6,370 bases of DNA from Planctomycetaceae bacterium (GCA_031266315.1 JAISBG010000752.1:1-6370); one strand, 5' to 3'; positions 1 through 6,280 are shown, counted from the stretch's first letter. The notes: generated from the sequence alone by a model not told the origin. Made by a program: numbers and translations.

Positions 1-82
1 AGTCTTCATTGGTTCCAATAGGCAATGCCCTTTCTTTGTGTATTGATTTAATAACAGAATATTTATGAAGGACAAACCATTC

Positions 83-137
83 TGGAGTCGAGTAAGACTC
101 AACCGGCGCGACCGCCCAGCGGGCAGATCGCCCACCT
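83..137 (+). repeat. Right arm of the GGTGGGC hairpin repeat (copy A)
   Basis: This is a 55-bp segment that matches the reverse complement of 6312-6366 at 53 of 55 positions. On the + strand it contains GCGA (108-111), CCGCCC (112-117), loop AGC (118-120), GGGCAG (121-126), one unpaired A and TCGC (128-131), followed by GCCCACC. A second small hairpin lies outside it: GTCGAGT (87-93) with ACTCAAC (97-103), one mismatch, which is a G-T wobble on the minus strand. By comparison with the complete copies at 2937-3105 and 4952-5117 this is the right arm, so the left arm should lie before the window start. The family is not one I can name; it resembles REP/REPIN-type extragenic palindromes in layout. 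Confidence 0.85.
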
Positions 138-223
138 CCCTATTGATTCACGCAAATAAAAGGGTAGTCTTTAGCCGTGAAAAGTATACGTTACCTTGAC
201 TTTGATTATTCGTGAACGGTTAC

Positions 224-241
224 AAACTTGCAATTCTACTG
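224..241 (+). repeat. 18-bp exact direct repeat, first copy
   Basis: The word AAACTTGCAATTCTACTG occurs here and again, without a mismatch, at 1763-1780. The flanks on both sides are unrelated. This copy ends 18 nt before the -35 box of the promoter for the secreted protein gene at 368; the other ends 7 nt before the -35 box of the MoxR gene. It could be an activator or operator site, or the shared edge of a mobile palindromic element. The sequence alone does not separate these. Confidence 0.75.
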
Positions 242-259
242 CGGAAAAAAAGATTCTGC

Positions 260-288
260 TTGACTTCTGGTTTTATTTCGTGTAAATT
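260..288 (+). promoter_or_regulatory. Predicted sigma-70-type promoter of the gene at 368
   Basis: TTGACT (260-265) and TAAATT (283-288) are separated by 17 nt, close to the -35/-10 consensus. Transcription would begin near 295 and give a leader of about 73 nt. That leader contains a weak hairpin, TTGTCG (318-323) with CGACAA (334-339). A less convincing alternative -35, TTGACT at 196-201, has no good -10 partner. Confidence 0.6.
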
Positions 289-355
289 CTGAATCCGATT
301 GCTTGCGATGTGTTTTTTTGTCGTGTTGTTTTTCGACAACAATTGTAGCGTCTAA

Positions 356-361
356 AAGGAG
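356..361 (+). promoter_or_regulatory. Ribosome binding site of the gene at 368
   Basis: AAGGAG ends 6 nt before the ATG at 368. It fixes this start over any later in-frame ATG and fits the signal peptide that follows directly. Confidence 0.8.
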
Positions 362-367
362 TGTCCA

Positions 368-1480
368 ATGAAAAAATTTCATTGTAATAAATGGGTGTTA
401 ATGTTCCTTTGTTGTGTTTATCTTTGTGAAACTCAAGAACATGTTTATTCTGAAACGCAAGATACGTTATCCTTAGAACAACTTGTTCAAAAACACAATG
501 ATTACTGGAATTCACTTCACTGTATTAATCTACATTTCAATGTAGTATTTAAACATGACAATGAAGTTACGTTAAAACAGATAGATGGTATTTGGCAAAA
601 ATATGATAATAAAGAACGGATATGTTATTCATGGGAAGCAGCATCTGGTGTGGAATTTCATGATAATAATAAACGAATAGACTATTTTTTTGATGGAGTT
701 GATTCGTATTTATATGAAGATCAACGCGAGATGTATCGGCAAAATAATAAGAATTTTTGTTTACCTCGTAAGGATTTTTCGGGACGTATAGTAAGAGAAA
801 ACAAAAATCCGATGATACGGTCTCCCATTCTTGTACAAACTTTTATTTTACCCGATCAATCAACATCACAACCTCTTGATATGATTGTTAAAAATTATTT
901 TGTAAAAAGTATAAAACAATTATCGGATTCTTCTAATGATCAACAGTTATATCAAATTGAAATTACTCATGAAGAGGAGAAAAATCCTAAAATTCGATGG
1001 TCTGCCGTTTTAACAATAAATGGTACTAAAAATTTTCTAATTGAATCTTGTGAACTCACAAATTGCAAAGAAAAATATACCATTAAAACAGTTTTTCAAG
1101 TTCAAGATTATGTACAGTATGCAACAAATTGCTGGTTTCCCAAAAAAATTCAAACCCAAAGTACTTATGATATTAATGAACATATTTCAACTACAGAAGT
1201 TACCATTGAATCAGTGGAAATCGCCGATTCATTGGCATCGGTGAAAAATGAACCGTTTACATTTCCCTACAATTCTTTAGTTTCCGAAACGGATAGTCAA
1301 GGAAAAGTTTTGTCTGTTCATCGCTGGGGGTTAGACAAACCTCTTGCCACTTTTGATAAAGAAGGTGAATTCGAATCTTATTTCGAAAAGTATTGTGCCG
1401 GAAATTCAAAGAAAATTGTACGTACTCCTTTTCCAAAGACGCGTGCCGGCATGTTTGGGATACGAAAAATTAAGCGTTAA
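368..1480 (+). CDS. Secreted hypothetical protein, possibly LolA-like fold
   Basis: This encodes 370 residues of unknown function. Residues 1-28 form a signal peptide: a lysine at 2-3, a hydrophobic stretch from about 9 to 19 (WVLMFLCCVYL), then a polar region. The cysteines at 15-16 and 20 do not form a clear lipobox, so it is probably soluble in the periplasm or cell envelope. The rest alternates short beta-like strands and charged loops. It includes a DGIWQKYDNK strand pair near 73-82 and a C-terminal FTFPYNSLVSETDS block (297-310) followed by a HRWGLDKPLATF block (318-329). That arrangement recalls planctomycete proteins loosely assigned to the LolA/LolB lipoprotein-carrier fold, but no signature is decisive. 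The C-terminus is basic (GIRKIKR). The first two thirds are far more AT-rich than the neighbouring genes: hand counts give 17/60 GC at 481-540 and 14/60 at 901-960, but 25/60 at 1321-1380. It appears to be monocistronic. Confidence 0.9.
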   Translation: MKKFHCNKWVLMFLCCVYLCETQEHVYSETQDTLSLEQLVQKHNDYWNSLHCINLHFNVVFKHDNEVTLKQIDGIWQKYDNKERICYSWEAASGVEFHDNNKRIDYFFDGVDSYLYEDQREMYRQNNKNFCLPRKDFSGRIVRENKNPMIRSPILVQTFILPDQSTSQPLDMIVKNYFVKSIKQLSDSSNDQQLYQIEITHEEEKNPKIRWSAVLTINGTKNFLIESCELTNCKEKYTIKTVFQVQDYVQYATNCWFPKKIQTQSTYDINEHISTTEVTIESVEIADSLASVKNEPFTFPYNSLVSETDSQGKVLSVHRWGLDKPLATFDKEGEFESYFEKYCAGNSKKIVRTPFPKTRAGMFGIRKIKR

Positions 1481-1498
1481 TAGGGAGTTCTTTTGATG

Positions 1499-1529
1499 TA
1501 ACTCATGTTACGCACCGTAAGTAAAAAAG
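1499..1529 (+). repeat. 31-bp interspersed motif, first copy
   Basis: This segment matches 6281-6311 at 26 of 31 positions, on the same strand. The constant blocks are TAACT, ATGTT, CGC, CCGTA and TAAAAAAG, in that order with the same spacing. It starts 18 nt after the stop codon of the preceding gene and overlaps a small hairpin, GTAAC (1498-1502) with GTTAC (1507-1511). Both copies lie next to palindrome-rich stretches, so the motif may be one edge of a dispersed element. Confidence 0.65.
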
Positions 1530-1573
1530 TCGGTCAAATAGACATCAACACAGTAGGATTGCCAGTTTTCCTT

Positions 1574-1756
1574 CGCCCTGCAAGGGTAATGCGTAACAAC
1601 CCACCGCAACGCGGTGGGTAACAGTCCCTCCCCACCAATCGCCCTGAAAGGGGCAACGCAAAACGAATTGGCATTGCCCTTTCAGGGCGAAATTTAAGGG
1701 AGTGCTTTAACCCACCGCGTTGCGGTGGGTTGTTATGCAATGCCCCTAAAGGGGCG
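1574..1756. repeat. Nested palindromic element of three mirrored hairpin pairs
   Basis: The element reads almost the same on both strands. The outer hairpins are CCCT (1576-1579) with AGGG (1583-1586) and, mirrored, GCCCC (1742-1746) with GGGGC (1751-1755). The middle pair is ACCCACCGC (1599-1607), loop AAC, GCGGTGGGT (1611-1619), and its mirror AACCCACCGC (1709-1718), loop GTT, GCGGTGGGTT (1722-1731). The inner pair is a 13-bp inverted repeat, CGCCCTGAAAGGG (1640-1652) with its complement at 1677-1689, each itself a hairpin. A single strand can therefore fold either as one long imperfect stem of about 180 nt or as a row of short hairpins. There is no credible reading frame. It looks like a non-autonomous foldback or REPIN-type element. 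It fills most of the gap between the first and second genes. Confidence 0.85.
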
Positions 1757-1762
1757 GAGGAA

Positions 1763-1780
1763 AAACTTGCAATTCTACTG
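1763..1780 (+). repeat. 18-bp exact direct repeat, second copy
   Basis: This is identical to 224-241. It starts 6 nt after the nested palindrome and ends 7 nt before the -35 box of the MoxR gene promoter. The two copies bracket the secreted protein gene and the palindromic element, a span of about 1.5 kb. Confidence 0.75.
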
Positions 1781-1787
1781 ACCTTCC

Positions 1788-1815
1788 TTGAAAAATCCTG
1801 CTCGAAAAATACAAT
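1788..1815 (+). promoter_or_regulatory. Predicted sigma-70-type promoter of the MoxR gene
   Basis: TTGAAA (1788-1793) and TACAAT (1810-1815) are 16 nt apart, both one base from consensus. The start of transcription would be near 1822, leaving a leader of about 33 nt. No Shine-Dalgarno sequence is visible in that leader. Confidence 0.6.
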
Positions 1816-1854
1816 AATAAGATACTTGAAAAAACTTCAAACATTTCCGATTCT

Positions 1855-2892
1855 ATGTCCAACGATACTATTATTTTGAAACTTCAGTCTGCCCGTGAGA
1901 AAGTTCTGGAACAACTTGCTCAGGTTATTGTTGGGCAAACCGAAGTGATTGATGAATTGCTTATTTCGGTGTTTGCTCGCGGTCATTGCCTTCTCGAAGG
2001 TGTTCCCGGTTTGGCGAAAACTCTTATGGTCAGCACATTAGCACGGTCGTTGAATCTCCGGTTTAGCCGTATTCAGTTTACGCCGGATTTGATGCCGGCG
2101 GACATTACCGGAATTGACATTATTGAGGAAAACCGCGAAAACGGCAGCCGTGATTACCGATTTCTTGAAGGACCGCTTTTTGCCAATATGGTTCTCGCGG
2201 ACGAAATCAACCGCACTCCGCCGAAAACACAATCCGCGTTGCTTGAAGCGATGCAGGAACATTGTGTTACCGTAGGGCGCAACCGTCATCTGTTGCCGGA
2301 ACCGTTCTTTGTTCTTGCAACACAAAATCCCATCGAACAAGAAGGAACTTATCCGTTACCGGAAGCACAACAAGACCGGTTTATGTTCAAAGTTTTTGTC
2401 CGTTATCCGACATTTGAAGAAGAGTTTGAAGTGGTACGAAAAACAACGTCAACCGAAACCGACAATATCCAACCGGTTCTGGAGGCGGTTGAAATTGAAG
2501 AGTTACAAAAAATTGTCCGGCAGGTTCCGGCGGGTGATCATGTTACAAGATATGCGTTAGCACTTGTCCGGCAGACGCGTGTCAACGAAAAAAAAGGAAT
2601 ACCGGAAATTGTACGGGAATATGTTTCATGGGGAGCTGGTCCTCGTGCAGTCCAGTATTTGATTCTTGGCGGCAAGGCGCGGGCGTTGCTTCATGGTCGG
2701 ACACATGTGATTTGCGAAGATATTCAGGCGTTGGCAAAACCGGTATTGCGGCATCGTCTTGTTATGAGTTTCCTTGCCGAGAGCGAAGGTCTCACGCCGG
2801 ATATTCTGATTGAAAAATTACTCGAATCAACCCCTATCAATGAAGACGATATCTTTCGCGACCCAAGATTTCAAAGTTTATTTGCTTCCTAA
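1855..2892 (+). CDS. MoxR-family AAA+ ATPase
   Basis: This encodes 345 residues, the usual length for a MoxR ATPase (AAA_3 core plus AAA lid). The motifs are complete: Walker A GVPGLAKT (49-56), Walker B with ADEINR (115-120), sensor 1 asparagine in LATQNP (N158), arginine finger in PEAQQDRF (R175) and sensor 2 in GAGPRAV (R264). The family hydrolyses ATP as a hexameric ring and acts as a chaperone, often for VWA-domain partner proteins in metallo-protein maturation, envelope stress or cell-wall functions. In many genomes it is followed by DUF58, VWA and transglutaminase-like genes. None of these follows here: the next gene, 368 nt on, is unrelated, so the partner cannot be inferred. The ATG at 1855 is the only sensible start, since the alpha-helical N-terminus seen in the family begins directly after it. 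It has no Shine-Dalgarno site. Base composition is about 55% GC in a sample (33/60 at 2041-2100). The function class is certain; the client is unknown. Confidence 0.97.
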   Translation: MSNDTIILKLQSAREKVLEQLAQVIVGQTEVIDELLISVFARGHCLLEGVPGLAKTLMVSTLARSLNLRFSRIQFTPDLMPADITGIDIIEENRENGSRDYRFLEGPLFANMVLADEINRTPPKTQSALLEAMQEHCVTVGRNRHLLPEPFFVLATQNPIEQEGTYPLPEAQQDRFMFKVFVRYPTFEEEFEVVRKTTSTETDNIQPVLEAVEIEELQKIVRQVPAGDHVTRYALALVRQTRVNEKKGIPEIVREYVSWGAGPRAVQYLILGGKARALLHGRTHVICEDIQALAKPVLRHRLVMSFLAESEGLTPDILIEKLLESTPINEDDIFRDPRFQSLFAS

Positions 2893-2936
2893 CACTTCCT
2901 ACGAAATAATCAGTAAGGAACTGTATGCAAATAAAT

Positions 2937-3105
2937 TTTCGTCAAAGGTAGGCAATCATCAGGTGGGCAACCGTTCGCTGAACGGTTGCATCGGCGTACT
3001 CGCAGATTGTGAACTCAATTAACAACGGCAAATTGAATTGCTTTCCGTTTTGGTATCAATGACAAACCAACCGGCGCAACCCTTCAGCGAAGGGATTGCC
3101 CACCT
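2937..3105 (+). repeat. Complete two-armed GGTGGGC hairpin repeat (copy B)
   Basis: This is an intergenic element of about 169 bp beginning 44 nt after the MoxR stop codon. The left arm has GGTGGGC (2962-2968), then a perfect 10-bp stem: GCAACCGTTC (2967-2976), loop GCT, GAACGGTTGC (2980-2989). A second hairpin follows, ATCGGCG (2990-2996), loop TACT, CGCAGAT (3001-3007), with one mismatch. A middle part of about 60 bp is shared with the copy at 4952-5117. The right arm lies in inverted orientation: GCAA (3076-3079), CCCTTC (3080-3085), loop AGC, GAAGGG (3089-3094), an unpaired A, TTGC (3096-3099), then CCCACC. An AGGTAGGCAATCAT segment (2947-2960) looks like a degenerate extra copy of the left edge. 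No coding potential is credible inside it. Confidence 0.88.
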
Positions 3106-3244
3106 TCGTTTGAGTTGTCGTGATTACCTTCATTCTCTTTCGTTATTTTCGTTATTTCCGTCAAAGTCGGCATAACCTAACGGACGATAAATCAAAAAGA
3201 ATGTCTTCACGGACATAAATCATAGAAAATAATTTCGTTAAAAC
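3106..3244 (+). other. Leader region of the gene at 3261, no clear promoter
   Basis: These 139 bases hold no gene. TTCGTTATT occurs twice in tandem (near 3138-3156), and TGTC (3202-3205) faces GACA (3212-3215) in a small hairpin. I could not pick a convincing -35/-10 pair, although a promoter is expected here because the hairpin repeat separates this gene from the MoxR gene. Confidence 0.4.
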
Positions 3245-3250
3245 GGAGGA
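3245..3250 (+). promoter_or_regulatory. Ribosome binding site of the gene at 3261
   Basis: GGAGGA lies 10 nt before the ATG at 3261, at the long end of normal spacing. It supports this start, as does the signal-peptide-like N-terminus. Confidence 0.75.
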
Positions 3251-3260
3251 TATACGAAAG

Positions 3261-4925
3261 ATGTTGCGTAGTTTCTACCTTAAATCACTGTCGAATTGGA
3301 CACTTTTTATTGTTTTCTTGGTTTCAGCAACTTTTATAGCCGCGAAAAGTAACGGTGTTGAAACTGAAGAAAATACACCGGATATAGAATCTGCAAAAGT
3401 TATTGATAATGATGATATCGAAGCGAAAGTCGATTCGCCTATCAAAGTTGCTCAGGAAAGTTCCGGTAAAGGGGTTGTTTGGGGTAAATCAAGTAAAGCG
3501 AAGGAGTTGGAGCAAAAAAGTGCGGCAACTTCTTCCGCTTCTTCTGCAATAAAAACCGAAGAGCCGCAACCAGTTCAGAAAACAACCGTTCAACGCCCCG
3601 TTTCGGCTGTCCGGCTTCCTGAAAAAACGGAACCGGCAAAAGTTTTAACTAATACCAATATTTCAGAGGAAAAATTTCTTTTGAAAAGTAGTCGGCAACG
3701 AGGTTCAACCGATTTAGTTGAAACATTGCTCGAAGTAACCGGCGATGTCAAACAGGTTTCAAACGAACTGAAAGCAACAACCGACAAAATGGAAGTTGTT
3801 GCCGGATTCCGATACGAAGAACGTGTTGACCAGTTTTCACTTTCGACCGGACCGTTGGTCAGTATCCGGCAATATAATCTTGCCAAATCGAAAATGAAAA
3901 TCGGTGAACAAATCAAAATGCCGGAACTTGATGAGGAATTGCAAACAATTGTTTGCTCACTGGAAGGCGACAAAGTTTCTCTTTTTTCACCACATGGTTC
4001 GTTGCGCGGCGAACAATTACTCCTGATCGAAGATTTGCCGGGTAACACACTAACACTTGACCGGCTTTTACCGAATAAAGAAATTCGTGTTGGTGATACG
4101 TGGAAGATTTCCGATAGTGTTCTTCGTTCGTTCCTTTCGGTTGATGCGGTAACAGGAAGTAATGTTGAAGCGGTATTGACAGCGGTTGCCGACAAGATGG
4201 CAATGATTGAAGTCGTTGGTGATGTGAGCGGTGTTTATCTTGGAGCGGCAACTGAAATGTCGATTCGGGCTAAATTTCAGTTTGATCTGACCGCACAACG
4301 AATTAATTGGCTCGGTCTCTTAATCGAAGAAAACCGCTCTATCGGACATGTTGGACCGGGTCTTGATCTTGTTGCGCGGCTTCAGGTCAAGATTTCGCCG
4401 ATTGAAACTCCGCAAGTATTGACAGATAATACAATTCGGGAAATCAGCGTCAAGCCGAACAACAATGTTCTGAAACTCAAATACGATGGTAACAAAGGTC
4501 CATGGCGGTTCTCCCATGACCGTGATTGGTATGTTTTTCAGGATGATCCGCAAACAACAATTCTCCGCAAATTACACAAAGGAGAACTTGTTGCCCAATG
4601 TAATATTGCCGATATGGGCAAAGTTGATATCAAAACAATGACCAATCTGGATAAGTTCAAGAAAGAATTAGCAGACGGTCTCGGTAAAAATTTCGGTAAA
4701 ATTGTTGCCGCCGAAGAGCATACGAACAAATCGGGATATAAAATTTTTACGGTTTTGATTGACGGAACAGTTGAGGAATTATCACTCCGTTGGATTTACA
4801 ATCTGATGACAGATCAAAACGGTCAACAATCGGTTATTGTATTTGTTGTCGAAGCCGACATGCTCGAACAATTCTCCGATGCCGATGAAGTGTTGCTCAA
4901 AACTTACCAAATGGGAAAAAAATAA
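3261..4925 (+). CDS. Large exported hypothetical protein with low-complexity linker
   Basis: This encodes 554 residues; I do not recognise a named family. Residues 1-28 are a signal peptide or N-terminal anchor with a long hydrophobic core (about 14-28, TLFIVFLVSATFIAA). Residues 30-145 are a linker rich in Ser, Ala, Glu, Lys and Pro with no predicted fold. A globular part from about 150 to 385 is made mostly of beta-strands; it contains a VGDTWKISDSV block (277-287), a P-x-VGD-W style pattern found in several secreted proteins of unknown function such as DUF6263-like ones. A separate C-terminal domain from about 400 to 550 runs from WRFSHDRDWYVF (415-426) to IVFVVEADMLEQFSDADEVL (526-545). 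It resembles the PsbP/DUF1795 fold, but only at the level of pattern. It is probably an envelope protein, perhaps tethered by its N-terminus. It stands alone between two copies of the hairpin repeat. Sampled GC is about 43% (26/60 at 4081-4140). Confidence 0.92.
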   Translation: MLRSFYLKSLSNWTLFIVFLVSATFIAAKSNGVETEENTPDIESAKVIDNDDIEAKVDSPIKVAQESSGKGVVWGKSSKAKELEQKSAATSSASSAIKTEEPQPVQKTTVQRPVSAVRLPEKTEPAKVLTNTNISEEKFLLKSSRQRGSTDLVETLLEVTGDVKQVSNELKATTDKMEVVAGFRYEERVDQFSLSTGPLVSIRQYNLAKSKMKIGEQIKMPELDEELQTIVCSLEGDKVSLFSPHGSLRGEQLLLIEDLPGNTLTLDRLLPNKEIRVGDTWKISDSVLRSFLSVDAVTGSNVEAVLTAVADKMAMIEVVGDVSGVYLGAATEMSIRAKFQFDLTAQRINWLGLLIEENRSIGHVGPGLDLVARLQVKISPIETPQVLTDNTIREISVKPNNNVLKLKYDGNKGPWRFSHDRDWYVFQDDPQTTILRKLHKGELVAQCNIADMGKVDIKTMTNLDKFKKELADGLGKNFGKIVAAEEHTNKSGYKIFTVLIDGTVEELSLRWIYNLMTDQNGQQSVIVFVVEADMLEQFSDADEVLLKTYQMGKK

Positions 4926-4951
4926 ACGTAATAGTTAATCGTTCACCGGAA

Positions 4952-5117
4952 TTCTCGTGAAAGGTAGGCAATCATAAGGTGGGCGATGTTTTGCTAAAAC
5001 ATCGCGTCGGCGTACTCGCCGACAGTGAATCAGATTAACGACGGCAAATGGTGTTGCTTTTCGTGTTGGAGTCAATGCAAACTCAACCGGCGCGGCTTTT
5101 TGATAAATAACCCACTT
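4952..5117 (+). repeat. Two-armed GGTGGGC hairpin repeat (copy C), right arm decayed
   Basis: This is a full-length relative of 2937-3105 in the same orientation, starting 27 nt after the stop codon of the preceding gene. The left arm has GGTGGGC (4978-4984) and a perfect 10-bp stem, GCGATGTTTT (4983-4992), loop GCT, AAAACATCGC (4996-5005). Its stem sequence differs from copy B, yet both arms have changed together. The second hairpin is a perfect 7-bp stem, GTCGGCG (5006-5012), loop TACT, CGCCGAC (5017-5023). The right arm keeps the CAACCGGCGC edge but has a shorter, imperfect stem, GCTTTTT (5095-5101), loop GAT, AAATAAC (5105-5111). Confidence 0.87.
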
Positions 5118-5196
5118 CTTTTCGCGTTTAAAACGAACTTTTCAATGTTTAGACACCTAATCCGGGAGAATCAGGATTTTTCATCCAATTTTTTTT

Positions 5197-6069
5197 ATGA
5201 CATTCAATCGTTTTGTTTTGTATTTTGTTTTATTAATTATTTTATCGCCGCCGCTTTTTGCGCAACAGCAGCAACAGCCGTTGTCTGATGTGTTGGCAAC
5301 AGGTTCAGGGCGGGTTATTTTGTTTTCGCCGGATTTTTCGGTCAAGTGGGAATATCCCGCCGGAAATATTCACGAAGCCCACCAACTGAAAAACAGGAAC
5401 ATTCTTTTTGCCGACGGCAAAGTTACAGAAGTAACACCGGATAAAAAAATTGTGTTTCAATATGCTCCGCCTAACGGCAAAGAAGGTTCGTTCACCTGTC
5501 AACGTCTGGGCAACGGCAACACGTTAATTGGTGAAAATTTTTCAGGACTTGTCAAGGAAATTGCTCCAGATGGAACGATTGAGTTTACCTTGCAAACAAA
5601 ATTCAGAACAGAGAATCAGCATCACCGGATGCGTTGGGTACGCAAGTTATTGAACGGAAATTATCTCGTTTGCCATTCCGGTGATCATCTCGTGCGCGAA
5701 TACACGCCGAAAAGTGAAACCATTTGGGAACAAAATGTTCCCAATATTGCGTTTGCCGCAGAACGGTTGGAAAATGGGAACACGTTGATTTCATCACTTG
5801 ATCAAATCACCGAATTTGACCCAACCGGCAACTCCGTTTGGGAATTTAAGAAATCGGAATTGCCCGATCTTGGAATTACCAATATGACAGGATTTCAGCG
5901 TTTGAAGAACGGCAATTTATTGATCGGTTGTTACGCCGCTTACAGTAAAGAAGGCAAAGGTGTTGGCATGTTCGAAATAACTCGGAACAAAAAACTCGTT
6001 TGGGCTTACCAAAAACCAACCGGCGAAAAAATCGATAAAAATATGATGGGCGTTCAACTAATACCGTAA
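5197..6069 (+). CDS. Secreted beta-propeller protein (PQQ/arylsulfotransferase-like repeats)
   Basis: This encodes 290 residues. A clear signal peptide, MTFNRFVLYFVLLIILSPPLFA, ends at an Ala-Gln junction (22/23) and is followed by a run of five glutamines, so the protein is exported. The mature part is a series of blades of about 40-45 residues, each opened by a turn motif: LKNRNILF (64-71), LGNGNTLI (104-111), LLNGNYLV (151-158), LENGNTLI (191-198) and LKNGNLLI (236-243). Each is followed by an E-(Y/F)-x-P or similar strand and by a VWE/VFQ/IWE strand. This is the pattern of bacterial propellers annotated as PQQ-like or arylsulfotransferase-like. No catalytic or cofactor residues can be assigned, so a binding or scaffold role is as likely as an enzyme. 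The final blade start (NMMGVQLIP) stops abruptly, so the ring may be closed by the N-terminal strand or be slightly truncated. The start has no Shine-Dalgarno site within 20 nt. Confidence 0.93.
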   Translation: MTFNRFVLYFVLLIILSPPLFAQQQQQPLSDVLATGSGRVILFSPDFSVKWEYPAGNIHEAHQLKNRNILFADGKVTEVTPDKKIVFQYAPPNGKEGSFTCQRLGNGNTLIGENFSGLVKEIAPDGTIEFTLQTKFRTENQHHRMRWVRKLLNGNYLVCHSGDHLVREYTPKSETIWEQNVPNIAFAAERLENGNTLISSLDQITEFDPTGNSVWEFKKSELPDLGITNMTGFQRLKNGNLLIGCYAAYSKEGKGVGMFEITRNKKLVWAYQKPTGEKIDKNMMGVQLIP

Positions 6070-6187
6070 TAAAAAACACGTTACATTTTACGCAACGATT
6101 TTTCAATTTATACTATGTTAGGATTGTATTGGGTATTTTTTCAAGTTTCTAAATAATTATTTTCCTGATTGATCCGAAACATCGAAT

Positions 6188-6208
6188 AGCCCGACAGGGC
6201 TTTATTTT
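6188..6208 (+). terminator. Possible intrinsic terminator after the propeller gene
   Basis: AGCCC (6188-6192) pairs with GGGCT (6197-6201) around a GACA loop, and TTATTTT follows. The stem is short and lies 119 nt after the stop codon. It could equally be one hairpin of the palindrome cluster that continues to 6268. Confidence 0.45.
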
Positions 6209-6209
6209 C

Positions 6210-6238
6210 GTAACTGCAGGTCTTTGACCTGCAGTTAC
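6210..6238. repeat. Perfect 13-bp palindrome with TTT loop
   Basis: GTAACTGCAGGTC (6210-6222) and GACCTGCAGTTAC (6226-6238) are exact complements around TTT. There is no T-run after it, so it is not a terminator. It lies between two other short hairpins and probably belongs to the same dispersed palindromic element. Confidence 0.8.
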
Positions 6239-6253
6239 AAACCCATGAAACCA

Positions 6254-6268
6254 CTGCCTGAAAGGCAG
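6254..6268. repeat. GAA-loop hairpin
   Basis: CTGCCT (6254-6259) pairs with AGGCAG (6263-6268) around GAA. The CCTGAAAGG core is like the CCCTGAAAGGG core at 1642-1652, with one base pair fewer, suggesting the two palindrome-rich stretches are related. Confidence 0.6.
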
Positions 6269-6280
6269 AATTTTAGTTAA

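Noticed and set aside
295..367. Riboswitch or attenuator in the leader of the first gene
   Set aside because: Only a weak 6-bp hairpin is present, with no conserved aptamer core that I recognise.
1534..1740. Minus-strand open frame of 68 residues over the nested palindrome
   Set aside because: It is an artefact of the palindrome: it lies inside the repeat, has no ribosome binding site and its protein has no fold-like pattern.
2810..3022. Open frame of 70 residues bridging the MoxR 3' end and repeat copy B
   Set aside because: It is half antisense-like shadow of MoxR in another frame and half repeat sequence; no supporting start site.
2962..3105. Integron attC site
   Set aside because: attC sites also conserve structure over sequence, but the core GTTRRRY / RYYYAAC boxes are absent and there is no integrase or cassette-like array.
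3590..4195. Minus-strand open frame of 201 residues opposite the gene at 3261
   Set aside because: It is Ser/Arg-rich, lacks a ribosome binding site, and mirrors codons of the well-supported + strand gene.
5025..5288. Open frame of 87 residues starting in repeat copy C
   Set aside because: It begins inside the repeat and overlaps the signal peptide of the propeller gene in another frame; no start signal.
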